The notes beneath the pieces were generated by a model that did not search any database, was not told the DNA's origin, and saw nothing but the letters and a program-made list of their open reading frames with translations. From Burkholderiales bacterium (GTDB taxonomy: Bacteria; Pseudomonadota; Gammaproteobacteria; Burkholderiales; SG8-41), in assembly GCA_019751125.1 (NCBI GenBank), contig JAIENU010000110.1:1-44159 (forward strand): 44,159 nucleotides of DNA, in the 5' to 3' direction. Position 1 is the stretch's first letter. Each line of letters starts with the position of its first letter. This document shows, piece after piece, positions 1 through 8,463 of the stretch. The position numbers and the translations under genes were made by a program.

Positions 1-98
1 TGAAGCTCGCAGTAGACGCGCAGCTCGCGCACGCGGCGGGCGATCAGCTGCGTGTATTGCGAGCCGAAATCAAGAATCAGGATTTTTTCGTGGCGCAC
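1..98 (-). CDS. guaA: GMP synthase (glutamine-hydrolysing), 5' end only
   Basis: Only the first 32 codons are inside the window; the gene runs off the left edge. The translation reads [20 protein letters not shown] and continues [12 protein letters not shown], the start of the class-I glutamine amidotransferase domain of GuaA, which makes GMP from XMP. The GTG at 96-98 aligns with the usual family start; no strong ribosome binding site is visible, so the start is likely rather than certain. It follows guaB in the same direction after an 83-bp spacer containing a 14-bp tandem repeat, which suggests a guaB-guaA operon. Confidence 0.9.
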   Translation of the reverse strand, partial: MRHEKILILDFGSQYTQLIARRVRELRVYCEL

Positions 99-123
99 GG
101 CCGGACCGTCAGGGCAGGATTCT

Positions 124-151
124 GGGATTGTGATTCAGGGACTGTGATTCA
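124..151 (-). repeat. 14-bp tandem repeat in the guaB-guaA spacer
   Basis: On the minus strand TGAATCACAGTCCC is followed directly by TGAATCACAATCCC (13 of 14 identical). A degenerate third unit starting AGAATCC follows at 110-123. The array begins 30 bp after the guaB stop and its two clear units end 26 bp before the guaA start. Similar 13-14 bp arrays occur in four other spacers of this window. Confidence 0.85.
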
Positions 152-181
152 GGCAGCAGCGGCCTTTCAGCCGCCGGCAGG

Positions 182-1648
182 TCATTCAACACGGTAATTC
201 GGGGCTTCCTTGACGATCTGCACGTCATGCACGTGCGATTCACGGATACCGGCCGAGGTGATTTCGACAAACTCCGCGTCACGGCGCACGCTGTCGATGC
301 CCGGACAGCCGAGATAACCCATGCTGGCGCGCAGTCCACCCATCAGCTGATGGATCAGCGGCGCAACGCCGCCCTTGTATGGCACCCGACCTTCGACGCC
401 CTCGGGCACCAGTTTCTCGGTGTCGAGTTCGTCGTGTTCCTGGAAATAACGGTCGGCGGAACCCTGCTGCATCGCGCCCAGTGAACCCATGCCGCGGTAG
501 GACTTGTAGGAACGCCCCTGGAACAGCTCAATCTCGCCCGGTGACTCCTCGGTGCCGGCAAACAGGCTGCCCACCATCACCGCATGGGCGCCTGCGGCAA
601 TCGCCTTGGCGATGTCACCGGAATAACGGATGCCGCCATCGGCGATCAGCGGCACGTCGGTTTTCTGCAGCGCCTTGGCGACGTTGGCGACCGCTGAAAT
701 CTGCGGCACGCCGATGCCGGCGACGATGCGCGTGGTGCAGATCGAGCCGGGTCCGATGCCGACCTTGACCCCGTCTGCACCGTGATCGACCAGCGCTTTC
801 GCCGCTGCGGCGGTGGCGATGTTGCCGCCGATGACCTGCACCTTGGGATAGCTGCGCTTGACCCAGCGCACGCGCTTGAGCACGCCTTCGGAATGGCCGT
901 GTGCGGTATCGACAATAATGAGGTCGACACCGGCCTCAACCAGCGCTTCGACGCGCTCTTCGGTGCCTTCGCCAGTACCCACCGCAGCGCCGACACGCAG
1001 GCGGCCAAGCCTGTCCTTGCAGGCATTGGGGTGTTCCGAGGATTTCAGGATGTCCTTGACGGTGATCAGTCCGCGCAACTCGAAGTTCTTGTTCACCACC
1101 AGCACTCGCTCCAGGCGGTGCTTGTGCATCAGATTGCGCGCCTCTTCGCGGCCCGAACCTTCGCGCACGGTAACCAGGCGCTCACGCGGCGTCATGATGT
1201 TTTTCACCGGCTGGTTGAGCTTGCTTTCGAAGCGCAGATCGCGGTTGGTGACGATGCCGACCACCTTGCCGCCAGGCCCAACCACTGGAAGGCCGGAAAT
1301 GCGGTGCTGGCGGGTCAGGGCCAGCACGTCACGCACGGTCATTTCCTGGGTGATGGTGATCGGGTCCTTGACGATGCCGCTTTCGAAACGCTTGACCTTG
1401 GTGACTTCGGCGGCCTGCGCCTTCGGCGTCATGTTTTTGTGGACGATGCCGATGCCGCCTTCCTGGGCGATTGCGATCGCCAGGCGGGACTCTGTGACGG
1501 TGTCCATCGCCGCTGACAGCAGGGGGATGTTCAGGGTGATGCCGCGTGTCAACTTGGTTTTCAGGCTGACTTCACGCGGGAGGATGGCGGAATGTGCCGG
1601 AATCAGCAGCACATCGTCGAAAGTCAGTGCTTTTTGCACCACGCGCAT
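182..1648 (-). CDS. guaB: inosine-5'-monophosphate dehydrogenase
   Basis: This 488-residue protein oxidises IMP to XMP with NAD, the committed step of guanine nucleotide synthesis. It has the family start [20 protein letters not shown], two CBS domains (about 95-145 and 155-205) and the active-site loop GPGSICTTR, with catalytic Cys at about 304. The reading frame is open farther upstream, but the ATG at 1648 matches the family start, has a GAAGGTG ribosome site a few bases upstream, and lies about 18 nt after the expected transcription start of a good promoter. Length is normal. guaA follows in the same direction. Confidence 0.98.
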   Translation of the reverse strand: MRVVQKALTFDDVLLIPAHSAILPREVSLKTKLTRGITLNIPLLSAAMDTVTESRLAIAIAQEGGIGIVHKNMTPKAQAAEVTKVKRFESGIVKDPITITQEMTVRDVLALTRQHRISGLPVVGPGGKVVGIVTNRDLRFESKLNQPVKNIMTPRERLVTVREGSGREEARNLMHKHRLERVLVVNKNFELRGLITVKDILKSSEHPNACKDRLGRLRVGAAVGTGEGTEERVEALVEAGVDLIIVDTAHGHSEGVLKRVRWVKRSYPKVQVIGGNIATAAAAKALVDHGADGVKVGIGPGSICTTRIVAGIGVPQISAVANVAKALQKTDVPLIADGGIRYSGDIAKAIAAGAHAVMVGSLFAGTEESPGEIELFQGRSYKSYRGMGSLGAMQQGSADRYFQEHDELDTEKLVPEGVEGRVPYKGGVAPLIHQLMGGLRASMGYLGCPGIDSVRRDAEFVEITSAGIRESHVHDVQIVKEAPNYRVE

Positions 1649-1672
1649 GGGATGCACCTTCGCAAAGCGCGC

Positions 1673-1701
1673 ATTATAGGCGTTGCGGGCATGGCGGTAA
1701 A
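1673..1701 (-). promoter_or_regulatory. sigma-70-type promoter of guaB
   Basis: On the minus strand a TATAAT -10 box (1673-1678) lies 17 bp after TTTACC (1696-1701, four of six consensus -35 bases). The predicted transcript starts close to 1666, giving a leader of about 18 nt before the guaB ATG. Confidence 0.75.
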
Positions 1702-1865
1702 CTGAGGTGTGCGGTAGTTGATTGACGTGCAAGGGCAAACTGGCTATTTTCCGAAGCCATTGCCCTGCCCTCCCGATGCCGGAGCACGGCCGTGTTCCGC
1801 CCCCTGCCCAAGGCACCGGTTCGGCGCGAAATTAACTGCATCGCCATCCTTGCGAGGTTCGACTC

Positions 1866-2324
1866 GTGATGAACAAGACAACTTTCCTGCTGCTGGCCTT
1901 GGGCTGTGCGCTGCCCGCATTCGATGTGCAGGCTCAGGTTATGCGCTGCGTCGGGGCCGGCGGCCGCGTCGAATTTGCCAGCACCTGCCCGCCCGGCACG
2001 AAGGCCGAATCGACGGGCATCCGCAACAGTCCCGGCGCGCCTGCCGCTGCGCCTGAAAAATCGATCGCCGAGCGCGGCGCGGACTTCCGTAAACGCCAGG
2101 CTGAACAGCAGGAAGCCGCCAAAAAATCGGAGCTGAAGGCACAGGAAACGGCGGACCGCTCACAGAATTGCACGGAAGCCCAGGCCTATCTCAAATCGCT
2201 GCAGGCTGGCGCGCGCATCGTGCGCACCGACCCCAAGACCGGCGAACGCATATTCCTCGAGGATGCCGACCGCGCCACAGAGATCCAGCGTGCGCAACGA
2301 TCGGTCGACAGCAACTGCAACTGA
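1866..2324 (+). CDS. DUF4124-type secreted small protein
   Basis: This is a 152-residue protein with an N-terminal signal peptide (hydrophobic run TFLLLALGCALPA, probable cut after VQAQ). The motif VMRCVGAGGRVEFASTCPPG next to it resembles the DUF4124 domain of exported proteobacterial proteins. A charged Ala/Glu/Lys segment (about residues 60-100) is probably helical, and the C-terminal part carries two Cys. The function of the family is unknown. GTG at 1866 and ATG at 1869 are both possible starts; GAGG at 1854-1857 fits the GTG better. It converges on rnfH with a single base between the stop codons. Confidence 0.75.
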   Translation: MMNKTTFLLLALGCALPAFDVQAQVMRCVGAGGRVEFASTCPPGTKAESTGIRNSPGAPAAAPEKSIAERGADFRKRQAEQQEAAKKSELKAQETADRSQNCTEAQAYLKSLQAGARIVRTDPKTGERIFLEDADRATEIQRAQRSVDSNCN

Positions 2325-2325
2325 T

Positions 2326-2607
2326 TCAGCGCGCCCGCGCCTTTGCTTTCAGGCGCGCCCGCCTCGCTTCTTTCGCCTCGATTTGCAGCGGCCGGTAGAT
2401 CTCGATCCGGTCGCCTTCTGACAGCAGGGCATCACGGCCGGCAACGACGCCGTAAATGCCGGTCATGGTTACGGCCTCGGCAATCTCGGGAAACTGAAGA
2501 TCAAGGCCGGATTCGCGGATGGCATCCGCAATGGTTGCGCCCTCGGCCAGTTCCAGCCCGCACTGCAGCTGGCGTTCCGCCAGCGCATACACCAGAGTCA
2601 CTTTCAT
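2326..2607 (-). CDS. rnfH: RnfH family ubiquitin-like-fold protein
   Basis: This 93-residue protein starts MKVTLVYALAERQLQCGLEL and contains GDRIEIYRPL, the C-terminal signature of the RnfH/UPF0125 family, a small beta-grasp protein of unclear role. It ends in a basic Lys/Arg-rich tail. The start codon overlaps the ratA stop codon as ATGA (2604-2607), so translation is probably coupled. The ratA-rnfH pair beside divergent smpB is a conserved proteobacterial arrangement. Confidence 0.9.
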   Translation of the reverse strand: MKVTLVYALAERQLQCGLELAEGATIADAIRESGLDLQFPEIAEAVTMTGIYGVVAGRDALLSEGDRIEIYRPLQIEAKEARRARLKAKARAR

Positions 2608-3041
2608 GATGAAGGATGAAGCTGGTCCGCGCGGCGCAGGAATGCATCCATCATCGACTCGGCAATGTGCTTGAAGACGGGGGCGAACAGTCGATCGAGC
2701 AGCCCGCCTGAAAACTCGTAACTCAGCCTGAAATCGATCCGGCAGCCTGCAGTGCCCAGCGCGCTGAAACGCCATTCACCATCAAGCGCCCGAAACGGAC
2801 CATCCACCAGGCGCAGGGTCATTACCGAGGGGAATGTCTTGCTGTTGCGGGTGGTGAAAGTCTGGCGGATACCCCGGTAGTTGACGCCGATCTCGGCCTC
2901 GGTCACCAGTTCATCGCGGAAACGGACTTTCGTCGCCCCGCACCAGGGCAAAAAGCCCGGATAACTTTCGACATCGTCAACCAGGCTGAACATCTGTTCA
3001 GCCGTGTAAGGCACCAGCGCGCTGCGTTCTACGGTATTCAA
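2604..3041 (-). CDS. ratA: RatA-type START/SRPBCC protein (ribosome association toxin or CoQ10-binding family)
   Basis: The protein is 145 residues. It contains ALVPYTAEQMFSLVDDVESY and FLPWCGATKV, the signature of the RatA/Coq10 SRPBCC family. E. coli RatA has been reported to block 70S formation, while mitochondrial relatives bind ubiquinone; which role applies here is not visible. The best start is the TTG at 3041 (LNTVERSALVP), because GAGGA lies seven bases upstream and no in-frame ATG fits the family N-terminus. It is divergent from smpB and overlaps rnfH by 4 bp. Confidence 0.88.
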   Translation of the reverse strand: MNTVERSALVPYTAEQMFSLVDDVESYPGFLPWCGATKVRFRDELVTEAEIGVNYRGIRQTFTTRNSKTFPSVMTLRLVDGPFRALDGEWRFSALGTAGCRIDFRLSYEFSGGLLDRLFAPVFKHIAESMMDAFLRRADQLHPSS

Positions 3042-3108
3042 GACGGTTTCCTCGGGGCGCCCTTGCGGCTCACGGGTAAAATAGCAGCACTCACGAACCA
3101 GGCCCGCA

Positions 3109-3555
3109 ATGAGCATCATCCAGAACAAAAAAGCGTTTCATGATTATTTTATCGAGCAACGCTTCGAGGCGGGAATCGCCCTGGAAGGCTGGGAGGTCAA
3201 GGCGATCCGCGCCGGCCGGGCCCAGATCAAGGAAGCCTACGTCATCATCAGCAATTCCGAGCTGTTCCTGCTGGGTTGCCATATCACCCCGCTGCAGACG
3301 GCATCCACCCATGTGCAGGCGGATCCCACCCGCACGCGCAAGCTGCTGCTTCATGCCGAGGAAATCAACCGCCTGATCGGCAGCGTTGAGCGTGCCGGAT
3401 ACACGCTGGTTCCGCTGGATCTGCATTACAGCCGGGGACGCGTAAAACTCGAGGTCGGTCTGGCCAAGGGAAAGAAACAGCATGACAAGCGTGCCACCGA
3501 AAGGGACAAGGAATGGCAGCGCGAGCAGCAACGGCTGATACGCGGCAAGAACTGA
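3109..3555 (+). CDS. smpB: SsrA (tmRNA)-binding protein
   Basis: This 148-residue SmpB delivers tmRNA to stalled ribosomes. The core motifs are all present: [39 protein letters not shown], and a lysine-rich C-terminal tail ([20 protein letters not shown]) that fills the decoding centre. Length is normal. It is divergent from ratA across 67 bp; a TAAAAT at 3077-3082 could be its -10 box, but no convincing -35 lies at the right distance. It converges on tRNA-His. Confidence 0.97.
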   Translation: MSIIQNKKAFHDYFIEQRFEAGIALEGWEVKAIRAGRAQIKEAYVIISNSELFLLGCHITPLQTASTHVQADPTRTRKLLLHAEEINRLIGSVERAGYTLVPLDLHYSRGRVKLEVGLAKGKKQHDKRATERDKEWQREQQRLIRGKN

Positions 3556-3581
3556 GGGAAAATTTGCAGCGGGAAGAAAAC

Positions 3582-3658
3582 TGGGGTGGCTGATGGGACT
3601 CGAACCCACGACAACCGGAATCACAATCCGGGACTCTACCAGCTGAGCTACAGCCACC
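3582..3658 (-). tRNA. tRNA-His (GTG), CCA encoded
   Basis: The minus strand folds as a complete cloverleaf. The acceptor GTGGCTG pairs with CAGCCAC, an additional 5' G pairs with C73 as expected for tRNA-His, the anticodon loop is TTGTGAT and the T arm contains GGTTCGAGTCC. The genomic CCA is at 3582-3584. It lies 70 bp downstream of tRNA-Arg and is probably co-transcribed with it. Confidence 0.97.
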
Positions 3659-3728
3659 GTCGAAACTGCTCTGACCCGCCATGTCCTGCGACCGGACTTG
3701 CTGCGACCAACCGCTTGAAGCTGATTCG

Positions 3729-3805
3729 TGGCGCGCCCGGCGGGACTCGAACCCACAACCCCCGGCTTAGAAGGCCGGTGCTCTATCCGGTTGAGCTACG
3801 GGCAC
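3729..3805 (-). tRNA. tRNA-Arg (TCT), CCA encoded
   Basis: On the minus strand the acceptor GTGCCCG pairs with CGGGCGC, the anticodon stem CCGGC/GCCGG encloses loop CTTCTAA (anticodon TCT, reads AGA), and the T arm has GGTTCGAGTCC. The genomic CCA is at 3729-3731. It is the first gene after the promoter at 3901-3930. Confidence 0.97.
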
Positions 3806-3900
3806 CAAAACAGCCGAAAAACAGGCAGTTGGCGACCAGCAGGCCGGTGCCTGAGCCGGGCTGGTTTCGCCGAAATGAACCGCCGAAACCGAAGCGGCGA

Positions 3901-3930
3901 ATGATACGCCAGCCCCGCCGAGAACGTCAA
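3901..3930 (-). promoter_or_regulatory. promoter of the tRNA-Arg/tRNA-His unit
   Basis: On the minus strand TTGACG (3925-3930) and TATCAT (3901-3906) are separated by 18 bp, each matching consensus at five of six positions. The bases after the -10 box are GC-rich, a discriminator type associated with stringent control of stable RNA. The predicted leader before tRNA-Arg is roughly 90 nt. Confidence 0.7.
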
Positions 3931-3950
3931 TTCGGAAAGCCTGTTTTTCC

Positions 3951-3979
3951 TTGCGACAGGGTGCGAATTCTGCTATTAA
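3951..3979 (+). promoter_or_regulatory. probable promoter of dksA
   Basis: TTGCGA (3951-3956) and TATTAA (3974-3979) are separated by 17 bp; each matches four of six consensus bases. It points toward dksA and diverges from the tRNA-Arg promoter, with only 20 bp between the two -35 elements. Confidence 0.55.
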
Positions 3980-4011
3980 AGCTCTTTTTTTAAGCACGTA
4001 TAAGCTGCCTC

Positions 4012-4434
4012 ATGGCCACCGAAATCCTGAAGAACTACCCCGCCTACAAGCCCAAAGGCAAAGAGGAATACATGAATGCCCGGCAACTTGCGCATTTCCG
4101 CAAGATGCTCGAGGAAATGAAAATGGGCCTGTCGCAGGATATCGACCGCACCGTCCATACGATGCAGGACGAGGCCACCATCTTTGCCGATCCCAATGAC
4201 CGCGCCAGCCAGGAATCGGACATGTCGCTTGAGTTGCGCAACCGTGACCGCGAGCGCAAGCTGATCAAGAAAATAGCCGAGACCATCGCCCGCATTGATG
4301 CCAAGGATTACGGCTACTGCGACTCCTGCGGTGTTGAAATCGGGCTGAAACGGCTCGAGGCCCGCCCGACGGCAACGCTGTGCATCGATTGCAAGACACT
4401 CGACGAAATGCGCGAGCGCCAGGTCGCAAAATAG
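4012..4434 (+). CDS. dksA: RNA polymerase-binding transcription factor DksA
   Basis: This 140-residue DksA acts in the secondary channel of RNA polymerase with ppGpp to control rRNA, tRNA and amino-acid promoters. The coiled coil runs from about residue 20 to 100, with acidic-tip motif FADPNDRAS (D60 and D63). The zinc finger has Cys103, Cys106, Cys124 and Cys127 (CDSCG and CIDC). Length is slightly below the 151 residues of E. coli. No strong ribosome site is visible before the ATG. It is divergent from two tRNA genes and convergent with pnp across a shared terminator. Confidence 0.97.
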   Translation: MATEILKNYPAYKPKGKEEYMNARQLAHFRKMLEEMKMGLSQDIDRTVHTMQDEATIFADPNDRASQESDMSLELRNRDRERKLIKKIAETIARIDAKDYGYCDSCGVEIGLKRLEARPTATLCIDCKTLDEMRERQVAK

Positions 4435-4451
4435 ACCGCTTAAGCCACACC

Positions 4452-4488
4452 AAAAACAAAAGGGGCCCTTGGCCCCTTTTGTTTTTTT
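4452..4488. terminator. bidirectional intrinsic terminator between dksA and pnp
   Basis: CAAAAGGGGCC (4457-4467) pairs perfectly with GGCCCCTTTTG (4471-4481) around loop CTT and is followed by seven T on the plus strand (4482-4488). Five A at 4452-4456 give a T tract on the minus strand, so it can end both convergent transcripts. Confidence 0.93.
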
Positions 4489-4528
4489 GCGGGGAGCCGC
4501 GGTATTCCGCGGCCGGCCCTTCACGGTT

Positions 4529-6640
4529 TTACTCGGCAGCAGTCGCAACCTGGGCTTCTGCAGCCGCGGCCTTCATAGAAAGGCGCAGACGCCCTTTCTC
4601 ATCAGCCTCGATCACCTTGACGCGCACAACCTGGCCTTCCTTGAGGTGGTCAGCCACGCTGTTGACGCGCTCATTGGCGATCTGCGAGATGTGCAGCAGG
4701 CCGTCACGGCCGGGAAGCACGCTGACAATCGCACCGAAATCGAGCAGCTTGAGCACGGTGCCTTCGTAAACCCGGCCGACTTCGACGTCGGCGGTCAGGT
4801 CTTCGATGCGCTTGCGTGCATTCTCGCCACCCTCGGAAGAAACGCAGGCGATGGTCACGGTGCCGTCGTCCTGAATGTCGATGGTGGTGCCGGTCTCTTC
4901 GGTGATGGCACGGATCACTGCACCGCCCTTGCCGATCACATCGCGGATTTTCTCGGGCTTGATCTTCATCGTGATCATGCGCGGCGCCCAGGCCGAGAGT
5001 TCGGTGCGCGGCGCGTCGATCGCCCCACGCATCTTCTCGAGGATGTGCAGGCGGCCTTCGCGGGCCTGAACCAGCGCGGCATGCATGATCTCCTTGGTGA
5101 TGCCGGTGATCTTGATGTCCATCTGCAGCGCGGTGACGCCGTTTTCGGTGCCCGCCACCTTGAAGTCCATGTCGCCGAGGTGATCCTCGTCGCCAAGAAT
5201 GTCGGAGAGCACTGCGAAACGGTTGCCTTCCTTGATCAGGCCCATGGCGATGCCGGCAACCTGCGCCTTTAACGGCACGCCGGCATCCATCAGCGACAGG
5301 CAGCCACCGCAGACCGATGCCATCGAGCTGGAGCCGTTGGATTCGGTGATTTCCGAAACGACGCGGATCGAATAGGCGAACTCTTCAGCAGTCGGCAGCA
5401 CGGCAACCAGCGCGCGCTTGGCGAGCCGGCCATGGCCGATTTCACGGCGCTTCGGCGAGCCGACACGTCCGGTTTCACCGGTGGAGTACGGCGGGAAGTT
5501 GTAATGCAGCATGAAGCGATCACGGTATTCGCCCTGCAGCGCATCGATGATCTGTTCGTCGCGCGAGGTGCCGAGCGTCGATACCACGATGGCCTGGGTT
5601 TCGCCGCGGGTAAACAGCGCCGAACCGTGGGTGCGCGGCAGCACGCCGGTGCGGATGGTGATCGGACGCACGGTGCGGGTATCGCGGCCGTCGATGCGCG
5701 GTTCGCCGTCGAGGATCTGGTTGCGGACGATCTTCGCTTCCAGATTGCCCAGTTCGCTCTTCACGGTATTGATCAGGTCGGCAGAGGCATCTGAAGGCAG
5801 CAGCTCGGCAACCACCTTCTGGGTGATTTCCTTGATGCGCACGGTGCGCGCCTGCTTCTGCTTGATCTGGTAGGCGGCACGCAGTTCTGCTTCGGCGATC
5901 TGCGACATGCGCGCAATCAAGGCCTCGTCCTTGGCCGGCGGTGCCCAGTTGTATTCCGGCACACCGATCTCATCGACCATTTCGTTGATGGCCTTGATCA
6001 CGGCCTGCATCTGGTCGTGGCCAAAAACCACGGCGCCGAGCATGACATCTTCCGGCAGTTGCTGGGCTTCGGATTCGACCATCAGCACGGCCTGCTCGGT
6101 TCCGGCAACCACCAAATCAAGCTGCGAAGTTTTCAGTTCAGTCGCGGTCGGATTCAGGATGTACTGGCCATTGGCATAGCCGACGCGGGCGGCGCCGATC
6201 GGGCCGCCAAAGGGCACGCCGGACAGCGCGAGTGCCGCGGAGGCGCCAACCATCGCCGGGATATCGGAATCGATTTCGCTGTTCGAGGACATCACCGTGG
6301 CAACGATCTGGATCTCGTTGTAGAAACCCTCGGGGAACAGCGGACGGATCGGACGGTCGATCAGGCGCGAAGTCAGGATTTCCTTTTCCGAAGGACGGCC
6401 TTCACGTCGGAAGAAGCCACCGGGAATCTTGCCGGCAGCATAGGTGCGCTCCTGGTAATCGACGGTCAACGGGAAAAAATCCTGGCCCGGTTTGGCGTTG
6501 CGTGCCGCAACTGCGGTGACCAGCACCACGGTGTCTTCCATCGTCACCATCACCGCACCAGAGGCCTGGCGCGCAATTTCGCCGGTTTCCAGCGTCAGCT
6601 GGTGGCGGCCCCACATCAAAGTCTTCTTTACCGGATTCAA
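4529..6640 (-). CDS. pnp: polyribonucleotide nucleotidyltransferase (PNPase)
   Basis: This 703-residue enzyme phosphorolyses RNA 3' to 5' and works in the RNA degradosome. Two RNase PH-like domains come first (for example RSFF-type loop [20 protein letters not shown] and [16 protein letters not shown]), then a KH domain ([20 protein letters not shown], about 560-600) and an S1 domain ([19 protein letters not shown], about 625-690). Translation probably starts at TTG 6640 ([20 protein letters not shown]), with AAAGGAAG upstream. It is last in the rimP-to-pnp run and follows a terminator located after rpsO. Confidence 0.97.
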   Translation of the reverse strand: MNPVKKTLMWGRHQLTLETGEIARQASGAVMVTMEDTVVLVTAVAARNAKPGQDFFPLTVDYQERTYAAGKIPGGFFRREGRPSEKEILTSRLIDRPIRPLFPEGFYNEIQIVATVMSSNSEIDSDIPAMVGASAALALSGVPFGGPIGAARVGYANGQYILNPTATELKTSQLDLVVAGTEQAVLMVESEAQQLPEDVMLGAVVFGHDQMQAVIKAINEMVDEIGVPEYNWAPPAKDEALIARMSQIAEAELRAAYQIKQKQARTVRIKEITQKVVAELLPSDASADLINTVKSELGNLEAKIVRNQILDGEPRIDGRDTRTVRPITIRTGVLPRTHGSALFTRGETQAIVVSTLGTSRDEQIIDALQGEYRDRFMLHYNFPPYSTGETGRVGSPKRREIGHGRLAKRALVAVLPTAEEFAYSIRVVSEITESNGSSSMASVCGGCLSLMDAGVPLKAQVAGIAMGLIKEGNRFAVLSDILGDEDHLGDMDFKVAGTENGVTALQMDIKITGITKEIMHAALVQAREGRLHILEKMRGAIDAPRTELSAWAPRMITMKIKPEKIRDVIGKGGAVIRAITEETGTTIDIQDDGTVTIACVSSEGGENARKRIEDLTADVEVGRVYEGTVLKLLDFGAIVSVLPGRDGLLHISQIANERVNSVADHLKEGQVVRVKVIEADEKGRLRLSMKAAAAEAQVATAAE

Positions 6641-6651
6641 AATAGTCTTCC

Positions 6652-6676
6652 TTTGGTCACTTATTTACTTTGGTCA
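6652..6676 (-). repeat. 17-bp-period duplication upstream of pnp
   Basis: TGACCAAAG occurs twice on the minus strand with a 17-bp period. The copy closer to pnp runs into GAAG and forms the ribosome binding site AAAGGAAG of the TTG start. Confidence 0.6.
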
Positions 6677-6690
6677 ATTTTTCTCGGCTC

Positions 6691-6719
6691 AAAACAAAAA
6701 AGACCGCACACGCGGTCTT
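6691..6719 (-). terminator. intrinsic terminator between rpsO and pnp
   Basis: On the minus strand AAGACCGC (from 6719 to 6712) pairs with GCGGTCTT (6707 to 6700) around a four-base loop, followed by a T-rich tract (TTTTTTGTTTT overlapping the end of the stem). In E. coli the rpsO-pnp spacer likewise holds a terminator that only partly stops transcription. Confidence 0.88.
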
Positions 6720-6839
6720 CGGTAAGTCAGGTCTTGCTCAGCGACGTACAAACTCCAGCGACGGCGCTGCGCAAGGCCGCTTGGCCCCGCGCATGCAAAC
6801 AGAGGTGCCGTGCTTCATGACGCTGTTTTCCAATCCGTG

Positions 6840-7109
6840 TTACTTGCGCAGGCCCAGACGCTCGATCAGCGCCCTGTACTGCTCAATCTTGGTGCGTTTC
6901 AGATAATCCAGCAGCTTGCGGCGCTGGCTCACCATGCGCAGCAGGCCACGGCGCGAGTGGTGATCCTTGGTGTGCGCCTTGAAATGCTCGGTGAGGTCGG
7001 TAATGCGTGCGGTAAGCAACGCGACCTGGACTTCCGGGGAGCCGGTGTCGCCTTTCGCGCGCTGAAAATCCTGCAGAACTTGCGCTTTTTGCGCAGTGGT
7101 CACAGCCAT
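6840..7109 (-). CDS. rpsO: 30S ribosomal protein S15
   Basis: The protein is 89 residues, the standard S15 length. Diagnostic segments are [17 protein letters not shown] and [20 protein letters not shown], which contact 16S rRNA. A longer frame opens 12 bp upstream, but ATG at 7109 ([10 protein letters not shown]) has GGAG seven bases before it and matches the family N-terminus. It lies 29 bp after truB and is followed by a terminator, then pnp. Confidence 0.98.
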   Translation of the reverse strand: MAVTTAQKAQVLQDFQRAKGDTGSPEVQVALLTARITDLTEHFKAHTKDHHSRRGLLRMVSQRRKLLDYLKRTKIEQYRALIERLGLRK

Positions 7110-7138
7110 CGTAGTCTCCAACGAAAAAACACGCTATT

Positions 7139-8071
7139 TTACCCGGTAAGCTGCGGATTACTCAAGGGGTTTTCCGGCCGGACAGCTTCGTCCGCAGCCA
7201 TCAGGCGCACTGCACGTACCCCCTCCGCCGTGGCCTCTCCCACCCCGAGAAAACGGCCATTGGCTTCGTACAGGCGGTAAAAACCGGGTTCTGGCGTGAT
7301 CCGGGCCAGCTGCCCTTGGCCTATACGCCGGCAATCCGCCGAATCCAGGGTGCAGGACTGCAGGGCCACTGCAAATGCATCCGACGGCAACAGGCACTGC
7401 AAGCGGTCTGCAGCTGGCATGGCCTCCAGCGCCTGCAGGTTGACTGCCTGGCTTAGTTCATATCCACCGCTGGCTTCGCGTGTCAGCGCGACCAGATGAG
7501 CGCCGCAGCCCAGCGCTTCGCCGATGTCCTCGGCCAGCACCCGGATATAGGTGCCTTTGCTGCAGCTCACCCGGATTGTTAAAATTTCCTCTTTAAAATC
7601 AATGGCTTGTATTGACTTAATGGCTATCGTTCGGGCTTGACGCTCCAGCGTAACACCGGCTCGTGCATAGGAATACAGAGGCCGTCCTTCTACCTTGAGC
7701 GCCGAATGCATGGGCGGTATCTGCTGCTGTTCACCCAGGAATCGCGGCAGCACGGCCGCTACGGCCGCGGCATCGACAGTAACCGGGCGCTGCAACAGCA
7801 TTTCACCCTCGGCATCGCCTGTGCTGGTGGTGACCCCCAGACGCAGGCTTGCACGGTATATCTTGTCGGCATCCAGCAGGAAACGCGTGTATTTGGTGGC
7901 TTCGCCCAGCCCGATCGGGAGCAGACCGTCCGCCATCGGATCCAGCGTCCCGGTATGGCCGGCCTTGGCCGCACCCAGCAGGCGTTTGGCGCGGGACACT
8001 GCCTGTTGTGAAGTCAGGCCCCGCGGCTTGTCGAGCAACAGCACGCCGTTGACCGGCGAACGCGGGCTCAC
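7139..8071 (-). CDS. truB: tRNA pseudouridine(55) synthase
   Basis: This 310-residue TruB forms pseudouridine 55 in the T loop of tRNAs. It contains the catalytic motif GHTGTLDPMADGLLPIGLGE with the nucleophilic Asp, the RNA-contact motif VSCSKGTYIRVLAEDIG, and a C-terminal PUA-like extension. The start is GTG at 8071, overlapping the rbfA stop codon as GTGA. The stretch coding AIKSIQAIDFKEE (about 7580-7625) is strikingly AT-rich for this gene and contains a copy of the dispersed 19-bp motif. Confidence 0.97.
   Translation of the reverse strand: MSPRSPVNGVLLLDKPRGLTSQQAVSRAKRLLGAAKAGHTGTLDPMADGLLPIGLGEATKYTRFLLDADKIYRASLRLGVTTSTGDAEGEMLLQRPVTVDAAAVAAVLPRFLGEQQQIPPMHSALKVEGRPLYSYARAGVTLERQARTIAIKSIQAIDFKEEILTIRVSCSKGTYIRVLAEDIGEALGCGAHLVALTREASGGYELSQAVNLQALEAMPAADRLQCLLPSDAFAVALQSCTLDSADCRRIGQGQLARITPEPGFYRLYEANGRFLGVGEATAEGVRAVRLMAADEAVRPENPLSNPQLTG
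7591..7609 (-). repeat. dispersed AT-rich 19-bp motif, copy B (inside truB)
   Basis: The minus strand reads CAAGCCATTGATTTTAAAG, coding QAIDFK in frame within truB. Read on the plus strand it contains AATCAATGGCTTG, an exact fit to WATCAANNNNTTR. A weaker GCCATTAAG lies just upstream on the coding strand. Confidence 0.7.
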
Positions 8072-8442
8072 GAGCGGGGTTCTTGGCCGGAGCTTCCCGA
8101 AACTGCCTGGTCGATCAGTTCCGAAAGGCGCATGCCACGCTCCACGGACACATCGTAGTCAAAACGCAGTTGCGGCACGGTGCGAAGTTTCAGGCGCTGC
8201 GCGAGTTCACTGCGCATGAACCCTGCGGCGTGGTTGAGTGCGCGCGTAGCTGCCTCCTGCTGGACGGGTTCACCCAGCGCGGTGAAAAACACCTTGGCAT
8301 GGGCGTTGTCCTGCGTCACTTCGACGTCGGTGATGGTGATCAGTCCGACGCGCGGATCCTTGAGTTCGAGGCGGATGATTTCCGAAAGCTCGCGCTGGAT
8401 CTGGTCGGCAATACGGCGGCCGCGGGGATAGTCTTTCGGCAT
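8068..8442 (-). CDS. rbfA: 30S ribosome-binding factor RbfA
   Basis: This 124-residue KH-like protein helps late maturation of the 30S subunit at the 5' end of 16S rRNA. The family start PRGRRIADQIQRELSEIIRL and the segment DPRVGLITITDVEVTQDNAHAKVFF (read in two parts) identify it. The C-terminal tail is short and polar. It lies 21 bp after infB and overlaps truB by 4 bp. Confidence 0.97.
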   Translation of the reverse strand: MPKDYPRGRRIADQIQRELSEIIRLELKDPRVGLITITDVEVTQDNAHAKVFFTALGEPVQQEAATRALNHAAGFMRSELAQRLKLRTVPQLRFDYDVSVERGMRLSELIDQAVSGSSGQEPRS

Positions 8443-8463
8443 CGGACTGCGGCTGCGGGCGCC

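Noticed and set aside
782-1516. Long plus-strand open frame opposite guaB
   Set aside because: It is antisense to a fully conserved gene, its product is His/Arg-rich without any motif, and GC-rich DNA commonly keeps such mirror frames open.
2604-3041. ratA-rnfH as a classical toxin-antitoxin module
   Set aside because: The pair is widely conserved next to smpB in the core genome, and the SRPBCC fold also fits a ubiquinone-binding role; sequence alone does not support a plasmid-type module.
3806-3900. Additional small RNA or riboswitch in the tRNA-Arg leader
   Set aside because: Only short GC-rich inverted segments are present; no known riboswitch core or stable extended fold could be recognised.
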